From positions 104,049,087 to 104,113,086 of the forward strand of contig CM043966.1 of assembly GCA_014529385.2 (NCBI GenBank): a DNA stretch of 64,000 bases. The letters run 5' to 3'. This stretch comes from Adiantum capillus-veneris. Lineage: Eukaryota > Streptophyta > Polypodiopsida > Polypodiales > Pteridaceae. A program made the position numbers and the translations under genes. Positions 23,166 through 34,461 of the stretch are shown here, one piece after another; the stretch's first letter is position 1, and each line of letters opens with the position of its first letter. The notes beneath the pieces are model-generated. The model was not told the DNA's origin, searched no databases, and was given only the letters and a program-made list of their open reading frames with translations.

Positions 23166-23698
23166 ATGCAGCGGCGATGCTTGGGTAGTCATACTTCACT
23201 TGAACTCTCTAGGCCTAGAGAGAGTGTAGGCCCACTTGCTTCCACAAAATGCTTTAGGCTTTGTGGCTTGGACTTTGTGCTTGATGTAGTTGAAAACTCT
23301 TCTCTGATCGTTCCAGAGGAAACACTTGGTGATACACAAAAACTGATTGATGTGAGAGTTATAATGCGATTCTCAAAAGCAAAACTCACCATTCCTTCTT
23401 CACCTTCTCTGTTGCCACTCATTGAAAAAAATCTTTGGTTGATAGCAGTGATGACATTCCGTAGCCCTCTCTCTTGATGATCTTGATTTACAATTAGCAC
23501 CATCAATGCGTGATGGGGATCTTACCTGTTGGATATCAATGAAACTATAACCTGGCAATAGACTTTTGATGAAGGTCTTGAGTGCTTCTACAATCTCCTC
23601 TTCTTTGGTCCTCCAATTTGAAAACTCTTGTGGCCACTCGTGCATGATTGATGGCATGCATCAATACTCGTTGTTGACTAAAGGTCTTTGCAAAGCCC
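23166..23698 (-). other. E' leader next to the primer site
   Basis: Short overlapping minus-strand frames (23657-23400, 23506-23189) include a helix-like stretch (WRTKEEEIVEALKTFIKSLL). They do not resemble the 156-codon leader frame of E. Function unknown; may be decayed leader coding sequence. Confidence 0.3.
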
Positions 23699-23716
23699 TC
23701 CTCAGTGGGGATCCCA
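23699..23716 (-). promoter_or_regulatory. E' primer-binding site
   Basis: Plus-strand TCCTCAGTGGGGATCCCA, differing at two positions from the G1/E site TCCTCAGTGGGGGCACCA. It lies 2 nt from the LTR start at 23719. Confidence 0.7.
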
Positions 23717-23718
23717 AA

Positions 23719-24780
23719 TGAGAGGTGGAAGCACAAAACAAACCTGGTGGCCTCTACACCCAATAGCCTCATCATAGGAGGTACATAATAGGGGAACCAC
23801 CTAGCTTGGAATGCGTCTAGGATGCATGGTAGGGGGGTGTTTTCACATAGCACACGAAAGATGTAAGAGAAGGAGAGAGAGGGAGAGGAAGAGATTAATA
23901 GAGCTTCATTAATATAGGCTTCATATACACCATACAAACATTTATGAGAAGAATTTCACATGATCAACATCTCACAAGCTCATGTGTCCATGGTAACTCT
24001 AGCTCTTGGCCATTAAGAAACCAAGACAAAGGACCATATCCAATATTATGCCAGGATGTACATATGGAAGCGTGAGTGCTAGAGATTGATTAGGCATGTG
24101 TTTAAAGAATATAAGGCCTCCTTTTATAGGCCAAGAGAGTGATTAGGGAGGAGATTATCAGTAAGAGAAATTATCACAAAGTAGGCTCAGTTAGAGACAT
24201 TCCCCCAATGAGAGAGCTCCATGTGCCCTGCTTATTGACCAATTTCCTCCTAGTCGCCTTCATCATGGAAGCTTTGTCTCCATGCTTGATTCTAAGAGAT
24301 TCCTTATAATATTTGAAAGAATCTTGATAAAATCAGAGAAAATCCAGCAACAATGGAGAGAAACCTATAAGAAATTGTGTGTATGGAGTTGGATAATCAG
24401 GACTTCTTTCCCATGTGGACAGATAGGCTCCGCCATTTTGGCCATATCTCCCAAACCGTAGCTCCAAAAATCAAAAAACAAATAGGGACAAAAAGATCAG
24501 CTCAACGCCCACAAGTTTTCTATTGAAAAATTTTTCCAATTTGAAATGGAAAAAATGGAGAAAATTCCACAAAAAATATGTGCCTATCTTTTCCCTCCAA
24601 AAGTCTTCCAGGTGGTCCCCTCTTGACTCCATGTGAAAGCCTTGTGTGCACAAGTGAATTATGATTGAATTTGATAATATTTTGTTGATTCCAACTCCAT
24701 AACACATAAGATTCTCCTCCCTTTCACTATTGGCTCTTATTCTTCACTTGTAGTAATCGGCAGGTAGAGATTGTTAGGTA
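23719..24780 (-). repeat. E' 5' LTR, right end uncertain
   Basis: Starts TGAGAGGTGG (plus strand). Contains a GA-rich patch at 23868-23894 and a minus-strand TATAAAAGG near 24122-24130. Similarity to the E LTR fades after about 24610, near the copia element, so the end is not fixed. Confidence 0.6.
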
Positions 24781-24846
24781 GAATAAACATCCAATGATTT
24801 TTTGTTTTCATAGGGTTTGTTCCTACCTCTCCTTATTTTTGTGCCA

Positions 24847-25173
24847 TCAAGTACATACCAAGAGAGAGGTGGACCAAAAATTTGAAAAGTGGCCCTCAAT
24901 GGTAATGCACCTCAATGTGCTTTGTGGGAGCATGAAAAACTGGGTTTCTCGCAATTTCCAATGCGCTCTCACTATCAGTGTAGATAGTGTTGGCAGTGCC
25001 CTGTCCAACACCCAAATTATCCATAAGGCATTTGGGCCATAAACAGTTAATCTAGATGTGAAGACTTCCTTGTACTTGGCCTCACAGCTAGAAGTGGCCA
25101 CAGTAGGTTGCTTCTTGCTCAACCATGATACACATGAACTGCCAAGCATGAGACAAAAACCACTTGTGGACAC
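24847..25173 (-). pseudogene. Copia RNase H
   Basis: STSGFCLMLGSSCVSW, then SKKQPTVATSSCEAKYK: the standard copia RNase H motif (S-T-S-G-Y, W-x-S-K-K-Q, S-S-x-E-A-E-Y with the second E changed to K). The frame then runs on through a degenerate C-terminus. Confidence 0.85.
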
Positions 25174-25575
25174 TCTGTGTCAAAAAAACCAACCCAATTT
25201 GAGTTTGAAAATGCATGTAAGTTTTGTGGCAATGATCTCCCCTTGGGATAAAACAAGCCAAGATGTAAAGTGCCACTCAAGTAGTGTAAAATCCTCTTGA
25301 CAATCTGCTAATGCTTAGACCCTAGGCTATTCATAAATTTGCTAACCTATGAGACTACAAAATAAATATCCGACCTCGTGTTGCATACATAAATGAGGCA
25401 TACAATAGAAATTGGGTAAAGGTTGACATCTACAGGATCACCAGCATCATGAAGACTCAATTTCAAACCTGTTTCCATAGGAGTGGAAATAGGTTAGCAA
25501 TCCTCAAGTCCAAACTTACATAGCAATGTCTCTATGTAACTTGTTTGACACAAGGCAATACCACCATCGCACTTC

Positions 25576-26433
25576 TTAAATTTTATACCCAAGTAATGAT
25601 GCAACATCCCCTAATCTTTTTTCAAAAGTAGAATTCAAATCGGCCTTAAATTCAACAATATGTCTCTCATTCGGTTCAATGATCAGCAAATTATCTACAT
25701 AAAGAACCACAATGAGAAGTACATCACCCTCACGCTTTACATACAATGTTCTTTTTGCTGGACTGTTACGAAAGCCTTCTTTGACCATGAGTGTCACCCT
25801 TCTCATACCAAGCACAAGGAGATAGATTACTTCAACCCATACAAAGCTTTGTTACATTTTCACACCTTACCCTCTTGTCCTTTCTTGACAAAACCGCGAG
25901 GCTCCATTACATAAACTTGCTCAAATATGTCACTATTCAAGAAATCAATAACAATGTCTGACTTGTTGTGCATAACCCTTTGCAACAACTCGAGCCTTAT
26001 AGCAATCAGTCTCACCATCCGGCTTGCGTTTCAACTTGTAAACCTACTTCATACCTATGGACTTTTTGCGAGGAGGAAAATCACATAAATTCCATGTGTC
26101 ATTTGCTATAAGTGCATCATATTCTGATTGCATGTTGCAGCCATCCAATTTTGGAATCAAAAGATAGAGGTTCCTGAACTTCATGTAAGGTAGACACAGC
26201 CAAAGCATAACAATATGATTCATAAGATGCATGGCAAGAAACTGAATGAGTATGACTAGACAAAGTTGCATCCAATTTACTGTCACACAAAGTATACACC
26301 AGCCATTTAGGCATACCTCTAACCTGCTCATTCTCAACCCTTTCCTCATCAAGTATATCATGTACATTTGCATCAGTAATAGGCTGATTTTTAACATTTT
26401 TAGAAACCCCCATAGGCTATACATTTTTCCCAT
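25576..26433 (-). pseudogene. Copia reverse transcriptase, broken
   Basis: From ALIANDTWNLCDFPPRKKSI (start of copia RT) through VYKLKRKPDGE and KARVVAKGY in another frame, to VVLYVDNLLI, where the catalytic YVDD is YVDN. Several frameshifts and stops lie between. The RT cannot be active. Confidence 0.8.
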
Positions 26434-26851
26434 TGGAATTCACATTTGTACATCCACCACTAAAAAGAGGCAACAAAGTTCCATAAATGTCTTGTGAGCT
26501 TACATTACTGCCTCTGGTACATGACAGCAAGGGCTGAACAGAATCTTCCACAAACACAACATCCCATGAAACTAGACTACACTTTTTTTGTGGATGATAC
26601 AACCTATAACATTTTCTTTCAGCACTATAACCAGCAAAAATACATTTTACAACCTTATCATCCAATTTTTTGCGTTGTGTTTGTGGCATTAAAGCATATA
26701 TCAAACAACCAAAAACACGCATGTGCTCAATAGAAGGCTTTCCATCATGCCATAATTCATATGGAGTAATAGATTGCAAATCTTTTGTAGGACACCTGTT
26801 CAATACATAACCGGCATAGATGATGGGCTCAAACCAAAAAGAATTTGTCAA
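26417..26851 (-). pseudogene. Copia integrase C-terminal part
   Basis: YAGYVLNRCPTKDL, then TPYELWHDGKPSIEHMRVFG, LDDKVVKCIFAGYS and YRLYHPQKK: the typical copia region after the integrase core. It is in a different frame from the core, about 20 bases away. Confidence 0.85.
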
Positions 26852-26872
26852 AGCTTGACTTTTGACCGTATA

Positions 26873-27373
26873 TCATGCCATTTTTGTAAGTGACCTATTT
26901 TTCCTCTCAGTAAATCCATTTTGTTGAGTCGTATAAGGCACTATACATTGGTGTTTTATCCCACAACTAACTAGGAATGCATTAAATTCATGAGACATAT
27001 ACTTCCCCCCTTGATCGGAATGGAGGGTGCCCATAGTACATTTCAAGACATTTTTAGCCATAGCCAGAAATTGTTTGAAGCACATAAATACTTTAGACTT
27101 CGCTTTAAGCAGAAATACCCATGCATGCCTGGAGTAACCATCAACGAAAGTCACAAAGTAAAGGTAATTTGAACGTAGTTTGCATGAGCCCACAAACATC
27201 ACTATGCACAAGCTGCAACCTGCATGTGGTCCTAACTGAACCATCCTTTGGAAACTTTGAACGCTAGATCTTACCCAAAATACAACCTTCACAAACATGT
27301 TTGACGACATGTGATTCAAGAGGCGCCAAAGAATCAACCATATCAAATTTTTGCAATCGCAACAAACTAGCAA
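26873..27373 (-). pseudogene. Copia integrase core
   Basis: YFVTFVDGYSRHAWVFLLKA (first D), LHSDQGGKYMS (second D) and NGFTERKNRSL (E) give a complete D-D-E signature. The upstream pre-integrase zinc region (LWHAHFGHLNFASLL, then CEGCILGK) is read at 27280-27400 in another frame. The core is open, but the polyprotein is not. Confidence 0.88.
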
Positions 27374-27559
27374 AATTCAGATGACCAAAATGTGCATGCC
27401 AAAGTTTTGCATTTGAAATAGCCTTTGAATCCACAACTGCATTTGCAAAATTCTACCCACACTTGTCATACAAAGTGAGCTTATACAACCCACTACATAA
27501 AATGTTAAATGCAACAATTTTATCACCAAAACTGTAATGTCTGTCATCCACAAATTTTA

Positions 27560-27886
27560 CTACAAGACCAAGTCTAGCAAGTACAGATACAAACAAAGAT
27601 TCTTCTTGATCCTAGGTACATAAAGTGCATCAATAAGTGTGAAAGAACTACCATTTGTAGTAATAAGAACAATATTTCCAACTCGTTGTACCGGATAAGA
27701 GGCATTGTTGGCACAAGTAACTGATTTCCCGTGAGGGACAGACTCAAGAGAGGTGAATAAATCACGATGTGAGGTAATGTGATTTGTAGCACCACTAATA
27801 AAATACCACACATGTGAATCTGAATCAACTGACATGCATGCATCATGGACAACAAGATTATAGGTACACTTTGCACTAAAAGCCAA
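27560..27886 (-). pseudogene. Copia protease
   Basis: WYFISGATNHITSHRDLFTS corresponds to the copia motif W-x-x-D-S-G-A-T-x-H; the catalytic D is I here. DALYVPRIKKNL at the end is the usual copia motif. Inactive at the key residue. Confidence 0.85.
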
Positions 27887-28022
27887 TTCTGCACAACATC
27901 AACATCACAGTCTTTCACAAAAGACTCAACAATAGTTGCATTTGTAGTGGATCTAGCATTTGCAGTGGAACGACCGTCTTTTTTCATAGCCTCTTTGGCC
28001 TTCAACTTAGGACACTGCTTGA

Positions 28023-28841
28023 TCAAGTGATCAATAGACTTACAATAATGGCAACACATCTTCTTTTTTCCCTTATCACCAAAATTTCGAGACAAATTGC
28101 TTCCAGTAGAATCATTAGGAACATGTGATTTGCCACTTGCAGAAGAACCATAAGAAGTAGCTGCATTGCTGTTACCACCATTTCTTTGAGCATCAATAAA
28201 AGCCTGTTCAACTGCACACTGTCTAGTCTTGTTTTTTTTGGAAAGTGACTCTTACAACAGAAATGTGTACAATGCATCAAACATGACAACTTCAGGATTC
28301 CCTAGGGTCATAAGTCTCCAAGTACTAGCAAAAGTCTGACAAGAGTATGGCAAGGCATCCAGAATCTGCATGAGAGAATTGTCTAAAATGACTTCACATG
28401 TGTCATCTTCCTCATGCATAATCTTTGATTCTAGCGCTTTATGCAGCAATGCAATTTTAGCCTCATTGCTGCATAAAATCCAGTTAGAATATCTCAATTC
28501 CGTTTTGCAGATTTCATTGAACCAATGTGAGGAGTAATAGTGTGCGTCATAGACAACGCAATGAATGCATGAGCCTATGCATATTTTACATCCCAACGAG
28601 CTTGTTCTGTCATAGACAAAACAACTCTAACAATAGTAATCCTTGCAGCAAGACCTGCAACATCCTCAACATCGCATGTATCCTCAGAATCAGGAAGTAC
28701 ATCAATGATCTACACAATATTCCAGACACCCTTTGACACGAAAACATGTTGCATCATGTAAGCCCACATAGGGTAATCATCCCCATCCAATCTATCCTCA
28801 ACAACAAACATCTTGAACACATCTGTGTTGTTGTCGACCAT
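28023..28841 (-). pseudogene. gag: Copia gag
   Basis: Starts at Met 28841 with FKMFVVEDRLDGDDYPMWAY, the copia gag N-terminus (L-x-G-x-N/D-Y-x-x-W). A stop (WNIV*) follows near 28705, and the frame continues with breaks to ILDALPYSCQTFASTWRLM. A zinc knuckle CHYCKSIDHLIKQCPKLK lies at about 28000-28055 at the junction with the next frame. Confidence 0.8.
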
Positions 28842-29189
28842 GAAGAATGCCTACACTTGATGTGAAAACTACCTGAAAAGGGAAGAAACAAACCGAGAAC
28901 AACATGTTCTACATAGCACAAACCGTAGAAGATTGTAAGGGACCTGTTATGCAGAAAACATCACTAAAAAAAATTTGCACCAAATGACGAAATAGCGTGT
29001 GGAGTACTGTCTGTAGTGGAAATGGAGGCCGAAATAAGCCCGAATCTTAAAATCTGAGGAAGCTAAGCTCTACAAGCTTTCCTAAAAAATTTGTGGACCT
29101 GTGAAAGCTCACCAAATCTCATAGAAATTGGAGAAAGTGAGCAGGCCTGAACTAGAGCTACTTGTGACTAAGCCCGGGAGGACTTAACC

Positions 29190-29202
29190 TACTCTAATAC
29201 CA
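29190..29202 (-). promoter_or_regulatory. Copia primer-binding site (initiator-Met type)
   Basis: Minus-strand TGGTATTAGAGTA, one base from the usual TGGTATCAGAG complement of plant initiator tRNA-Met. Two bases (GT) separate it from the LTR start at 29205. Confidence 0.85.
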
Positions 29203-29204
29203 GT

Positions 29205-29383
29205 TGTTGAAATTAGGGTTGCCGAAAAACACACACAGCTTGGTGAAGATGAAGGAAGCTTAAGGCACACAGTACAGAGTTAATTAGTGTGAAAATGAAA
29301 GATAGATAGCCCTAGAATGATGGTCGTATATACAATGCACGGGGGAGAAAACCTCCTAATGATGGAAAAAATTGCCCCGGTGG

Positions 29384-29430
<47 letters not shown>
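29205..29430 (-). repeat. Copia 5' LTR, at least its inner part
   Basis: Begins TGTTGAAATTAGGG. A CT tract of about 38 bp lies at 29388-29425. No second LTR is available for comparison, so the outer end is unknown and may extend further right. Confidence 0.6.
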
Positions 29431-30179
29431 ACACGGACCTTGGTTTGGGGCTGCACTCAACCACACCTCAACCAAAAACACAAGCAAAGTACACGAGAAA
29501 AACAAGGGAGGGGAATCGACATCTAGAGAGGGGGGAGAATAGAAAACATCTCCTTGGAAAACTTACAAAGACGCCATGGCGTACGCAGAGCAAAAGATTC
29601 TCTTTTCTTGCTTCCAAAAAACTACTTGGCAAAAATTCCCCTCACAAAACTTTTAAAAGCTCTCTTATAGGGAGGCTTCATTTAAAATGAAAAACAAAAG
29701 GGTGTGTGTTTCTCTTGTCCATTCAACTCAAGCAAGTCTCTCTTTTGAACGGGTCTCAATTGATCCACTTAAGGCATACCACTTTAGCACATTTGATGGG
29801 TTATCGACACCTCAGCACCTCTCACTCTCTTGACCACTTGAGAATCCCTCACATGAGACCATTTTGGTTGTCATGACGTCATGACAACCTTTTGGTCCCG
29901 GGGCGGTCACTTTTTAGAATGTGTATGATATCACGTGAGTTAACCGGAGAGGATTATTAAAAGACCAAAATGTATAAAAATGTATACATACAGAGGGGGT
30001 GGGGGTTTTTTAAATAGGATCACAGTGTAAATATAGTATGTATATTGGGGTATTATTAATTACCTCTTGAACGCACGTGATATAGGGGTCTTTTGATAAG
30101 TGACTTCCCCGGGCTTTTGGTGCACATTCCCCTTAATAAAAAAGCATTTTCCATTTTGAAGGCCTACGGGCACAGACCC
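29431..30179. other. No gene recognised
   Basis: Unassigned. Contains short frames without motifs, a G-run near 29995-30006 and an AT-rich stretch (TATAAAAATGTATACATAC). May be the outer copia LTR plus the 3' end of element D2. Confidence 0.35.
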
Positions 30180-32201
30180 CAATGGAGTACCACATCATCA
30201 CCCATCTCCTAGACCACCTCCACCCAAAGCAATGGCAAGAACACCACCAAATTTTGGCATGTGCTTGCATGCAGCACCTTCCCAAGGGCCTCTTGGGATT
30301 GACGCCATAGCCACGCGCTAGGGAGCTTTCCTCTATTCATGCCTTTTTATGTTAATGGGGTGGCCCCTTTGCACACTGTATACCATGTAGTTCTTGCCCA
30401 CGCCAACGCATGTGGGACTATTACTTGGCACATGGCAGTCCGTGATGCTCCTAGGCCTCCAAGGCACTCCAAACCCTTCAAAAAATCTCAAGAAAAGTTG
30501 GTGTTTTCCCTTAAATTTAGGGCCTTACAGTTTTTTTCTAACCCACCCAATTGCTAAATTGTAAACTTCCACCAAGTGACTCAATTTTTGTTGTGAACTC
30601 CTCTGCCCCGACGTCCTTTTGATTTTGGCAGGCCCACCAATCGAGTCGGCCTCAAACAAAAAATCCATCTGACACTGCTCTGTAGTCAACTAACATAAAC
30701 TTCCACTTGTAATATCTTGGCCCTTGCAACTCCATTTGATGAGCCATCAAGTTTAGCTAGCCCCATACCATGCACATGACATTCAAGACCCTGTTCGGGG
30801 ACTCAAATCTCTCAGCATGCATGCTTCTCAATGCGGGTAAGCTGGCCCATAATTGGCCCTCGCAATTATCCATAACTTGCTTATTTCGGACCCGATTCTT
30901 GATTTGAGAGGATCGACATGGCCCATATACTCAAGTACTTCACTTTTGATTGCTAAAACCAGCCCTGGATATATGTCCTCATATGTCTTTCCTGTCGGGG
31001 ATCTACAAAGCCTTCTAGCTTGGAACTTCAGTATCTTTCACAATGTGGCTCTTTTTGAGGAGTTGTTTGGACCGGCTTCTAGAACACCTTGAACACTGCA
31101 TTCCCAGGCACTAGCACATCAATTTGGATGCTTGTACCTCCCATCCAAATTGGCCTTTCTTGGAGTCTTCTTGGCCTAAAAACCCACATTATGCATGAAT
31201 TTCTTCTGGCCTTCGCCTGCCCAAGCCTTGCATAATAGCTTTAGCATTTGGCTCACCACCTATAGGCATCCATTGCCTTGTACAACACACTCTCTAGCTC
31301 AAACCAACTTTGGTTGCACCATCATTGCCCACCTCCCTGTTGAGCATTCATGTTCAATCAAAAACAACTTTATTGAACTTGAAACTTGCAACACTTTGCT
31401 AGCACTCAAGCACATAGGAAAAAACACAACCGTATGTACACAACTATATGTCCACCTCTCTTGAGACCATTTAGGTGGGCTACCCAACCCCCATAGCGAC
31501 AATCAGGATCACATGAGGTGCTAAACTCCTATCAAAGTAGAGCTTAAACTGTGCTCCATTCAACCTGTTTGTTTCTAAGCAACTTGCCATTTAATCGTGC
31601 CAATTCATAGGTCCCGTTTAGGAAAGCTTTCTATACCCTGTATAAACCTATCCACTTTTTCTTGAACTTATTTTGTAGAGAAAAATCCAAGTAGCTTTTG
31701 TATTTCATCACTAGATCTCCTTCTTTTATCTTCTTATTTGGCAAGCTTTGGTTGAACTTAACAACCCGTTTCTCTCCTGCTTCACATAATAGTCTGCTCT
31801 CGCCTCCCATTCATATACAAATTTTTAAGACTAACAATTCAATCCTGGAAAAACTCATGTTGTGTGGCAGTGACTCGCCACACCCCCTTCAAAGCACCTA
31901 GATGTGTATGTACTGGCAATAGTACCTCCTTACCATAAACTCATGTTGTGTGGCAGTGACTCGCCACACCCCCTTCAAAGCACCTAGATGTGTATGTACT
32001 GGCAATAGTGCCTCCTTACCATAGACCAACTAAAATGGGGTAAAATTGGTAGAAACTTTGTAAGACATTCTATATGTGCATAAACACTTGTGAGATTCAT
32101 TTCCCAGTTTTTTTTCTGATTACAAACATACTTTCTTAGCATCTTTATGATTTGAACATTTGTGCTCTCCACTAGACCATTGCATTGAGGATGATAGGGT
32201 G
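30180..32201 (-). mobile_element. Element D2, downstream half (gypsy integrase C-terminus and 3' region)
   Basis: Minus strand. At 31984-32201: APYHPQCNGLVESTN with the integrase catalytic E, then a region like W-A-Y-R...F-T-P-F. At about 31560-31760: a degenerate integrase C-terminal domain readable as a run like FLNGTYELARLNGKLLRNK across frames. The matching integrase core is at 42999-43400, beyond insertion M. 30180-31500 has no clear motif and may be 3' region. Confidence 0.7.
31851..32024. repeat. Tandem duplication of about 86 bp
   Basis: The block starting ACTCATGTTGTGTGGCAGTG is present twice in direct succession with one or two differences. It lies in the D2 integrase region, between the core tail and the C-terminal domain, and so disrupts the frame. 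Confidence 0.85.
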
Positions 32202-32235
32202 CATTAGGAAAAATATGGACTCTCCTTGGGCCTTT
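32202..32235 (+). repeat. M left terminal inverted repeat
   Basis: About 34 bp pairing with 42962-42998: CATTAGGAAAAA, then ATGGACTCTCC, a 3-base gap and TGGGCCTT. About 29 positions match with small indels. Beyond it similarity is weak. A 13-G run lies at 32374-32386. Confidence 0.7.
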
Positions 32236-32890
32236 TTGATTAGTGAAGGCTTAAGGGAGAACCAATGAGAAGGCTCTTGGGATATCACCTAGAGGGGGAG
32301 GAATGGTAGGGGTGCAGCCTAATTGTCTCCCTCTTCAATGCTTGGTTCTTAGAGAGAGGTGGGAGGTAGGCTTGGGGGGGGGGGGGTTAAATAGGAGGAG
32401 AGAGGTGTCATAAAAGAGGGAGGGACCCCAAAAAAAAAACGCGGATGCTTAAAAACCCTAAAAATTGAATTTTTTTTTTAAGTTCCAAAGTTGACCCATT
32501 TGCGTCCAAAACTGTCCCAAAACATAAACTAACTTTAAAAAGTCAATTTTTCCCCCCAAAATCCACTTTTCTCTATCTCCCTCATTACTTTTCTCTCCCT
32601 CCTCCCATTCTCTCTCTACAGTCAAGGCAGCCATAGCCAAAAGCTTTCCACCAATCTCTTCCTCTGTCTCCATAGCTCCCCCTTCTCTCACACCTCCATC
32701 AACCCTCTACAGTCCCACACTCCATAGCCCACAGCTCCACTATCATCTCTACCTCTCACTCCTCCCCTCTTTCTCTATCTCCACTGTCAAAGCCACCATA
32801 GGAGCTCACCTCACCCTCCCCTCAACTCCTCATTCTCTCTCCACAGTACTCAACTCTTTCAAATCCCTTCCTAAGCCCAACTTCCCAAGC
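32236..32890. other. M left subterminal region, presumed M1 promoter
   Basis: Purine-rich near 32280-32430, then CT-rich (TCTCTCTC patches, 32570-32830), the composition of a plant 5' UTR. No coding motif. Presumably holds the promoter and 5' UTR of M1. Confidence 0.4.
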
Positions 32891-34216
32891 ATGTCCGCGC
32901 ATAGACGGCCCAAACCAGAGATAGAGGAGATTGTGTTGCACAACACAAAAGACTCAGAGGGGGTATGGATCCCACAAGTATTCAAGAAGGGTGCATGGGT
33001 CTACATGCAACCGTCACGTGCTCGACCTCATCGCGTACGGTGTCGAGGCGTATTGGAACGTCATTGGAAGGGCCGGCTATTGGCATTCAAAGAAACAAAG
33101 TCCGGAATGATGGCCATCGTGCAACACGTCTACAGTGCAACTGAGATCCACCTCAAGAGAGCTTCAACTCAATTTGCACCTCATTGTAAGTTTTCATGGT
33201 TTAGCTATCCCATGCATATGTCATGTTTACGTTTATTTGATCATTATGTTTAACTAAGGGCATTTGTAAAGATGTTTTTCCATCCAGCTTAGTTGAGGAG
33301 CAGCCGCTTGAGTGCCTCTTAGGCACGTTCATGGTTTTGCATGCTCACATTGGGGAGCTTATGTTTCCTAATGTTTCATCGAAAAAACTTATCGAGCAGC
33401 GAATATTCATGTACTCCCACAAGTACGTGGTGCCGAAGTCAAGCGAAAGCTATGGTAGGTTAGAAGCCGTGGAAACACCCTCATTCCAGAGTGCAGAATG
33501 GCCAACTCTAGACCATTGGGCTTTGCTTTCTTTCAAGCGCAAGGTGCTGCAAGATTTCCAAGGGTCCCTAAAGTTTGGTAAGGCAACCAGATCGGTGGGT
33601 CTCAGTCGGCATTGTCCCATTCATTTGTTTGCGCATGCATTCCGCTCTCTGCCAACTGTAGAAACACCAACAATGTTTGTTTGCAAAGAAGTTGACATAG
33701 ATGCAATGGACACCATTCTAGGTGTCAATTGGGGCTATGTTGACGGTTTGCATGATGGTGACTGTTATAAGTGCAATGTGTCCCCCACACAACTTTGCCT
33801 TCGGTATTTGAAAGCAAGGTGCACCTTGTATGCACGGTTTAGCTACGAGAGGTGGATGCACAAACGTGGCAAATGGATACCCTTGCAGCTGACAGTCGAA
33901 GAGGTTCAATCCTTTGAAATTCGTGTCAGCATGCCCAATAACGAGGTGGAGGTGGTTGCAGTGAATCCGCATTGGACTCTTGCCAATCTTCGGGAACACT
34001 TTGTCATAATGGGATTCGAGGATGTCGGTAATGCAAGTTTCAAACTGGAACAACGCAAGGTCTGCTTTGTGCTTGCTTAGCTACCTTTTCTTATTTTTTG
34101 TGGGTTTTTGTATTTTGATTGCCCATTTTTTGGTTGTATAGATTGGAAGGTGGATGGAGGCCACTATGCTTGTTTACAAAGATTGGGCTACAGACGAAAT
34201 CATCTTGTCTAAGTGA
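32891..34216 (+). CDS. M1: spliced gene, about 378 aa, possible BAH-like domain
   Basis: Model: exons 32891-33185, 33293-34059 and 34142-34216, with donors GTAAGT and GTCTGC and acceptors TTAG and ATAG; phases agree and the joined frame is open. Without splicing, each piece hits a stop soon after the exon. The N-terminal 140 residues (GAWVYMQPSRARPH, then GRLLAFKETKSGMMAIVQHV, YSATEIHL, and after the intron CLLGTFMVLHAHIGEL) have the rhythm of a BAH (bromo-adjacent homology) domain, a chromatin reader fold; this is a weak suggestion. A CYKC motif lies in the middle. The C-terminus (TLANLREHFVIMGFEDVG) could be a small ubiquitin-like fold. I do not recognise the whole protein. Confidence 0.6.
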
Positions 34217-34461
34217 ATTGGATTGTAACTTTAATCATTTATATATTGGATATTTTATTAAAGATTTTGAAAAGTTTTAAGGTGTTGTACTTGATTTTGT
34301 ACTTGAGTTTTAAGGTGGTGTAGATTTATTTTTTAAATGCATATTTTTTATTTTTTTTGAGATGGAATATGTCTATATAAGGAGGACCACCTCCTCATTT
34401 CACCATTTTCATCCTAGCATTGCAGAGAGACCTAGCATACCCAATCACGCAAAGAGAAGAC

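Larger units (their letters stand above)
22582..24780 (-). mobile_element. E': 5' end of an E-family gypsy element
   Basis: Minus strand: LTR from 23719, primer site 23699-23716, leader 22582-23698. Identified by similarity to the E LTR head (GGTGGCCTCTACACC, then ACCACCTAG) and to the E LTR middle (GTGATTAGG..., GACATTCCCCCAATGA, CCATTTTGGCCATATCTCC). Gag and pol are absent because A2 lies at its left end. Confidence 0.75.
24780..29430 (-). mobile_element. Decayed Ty1/copia LTR retrotransposon
   Basis: Minus strand, in copia order: gag, protease, integrase, RT, RNase H. Initiator-Met-type primer site at 29190-29202 and 5' LTR from 29205. No 3' LTR is recognised at the left, so it is truncated or its LTR diverged. 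Stops and frameshifts are frequent, and the protease and RT active sites are altered. Confidence 0.88.
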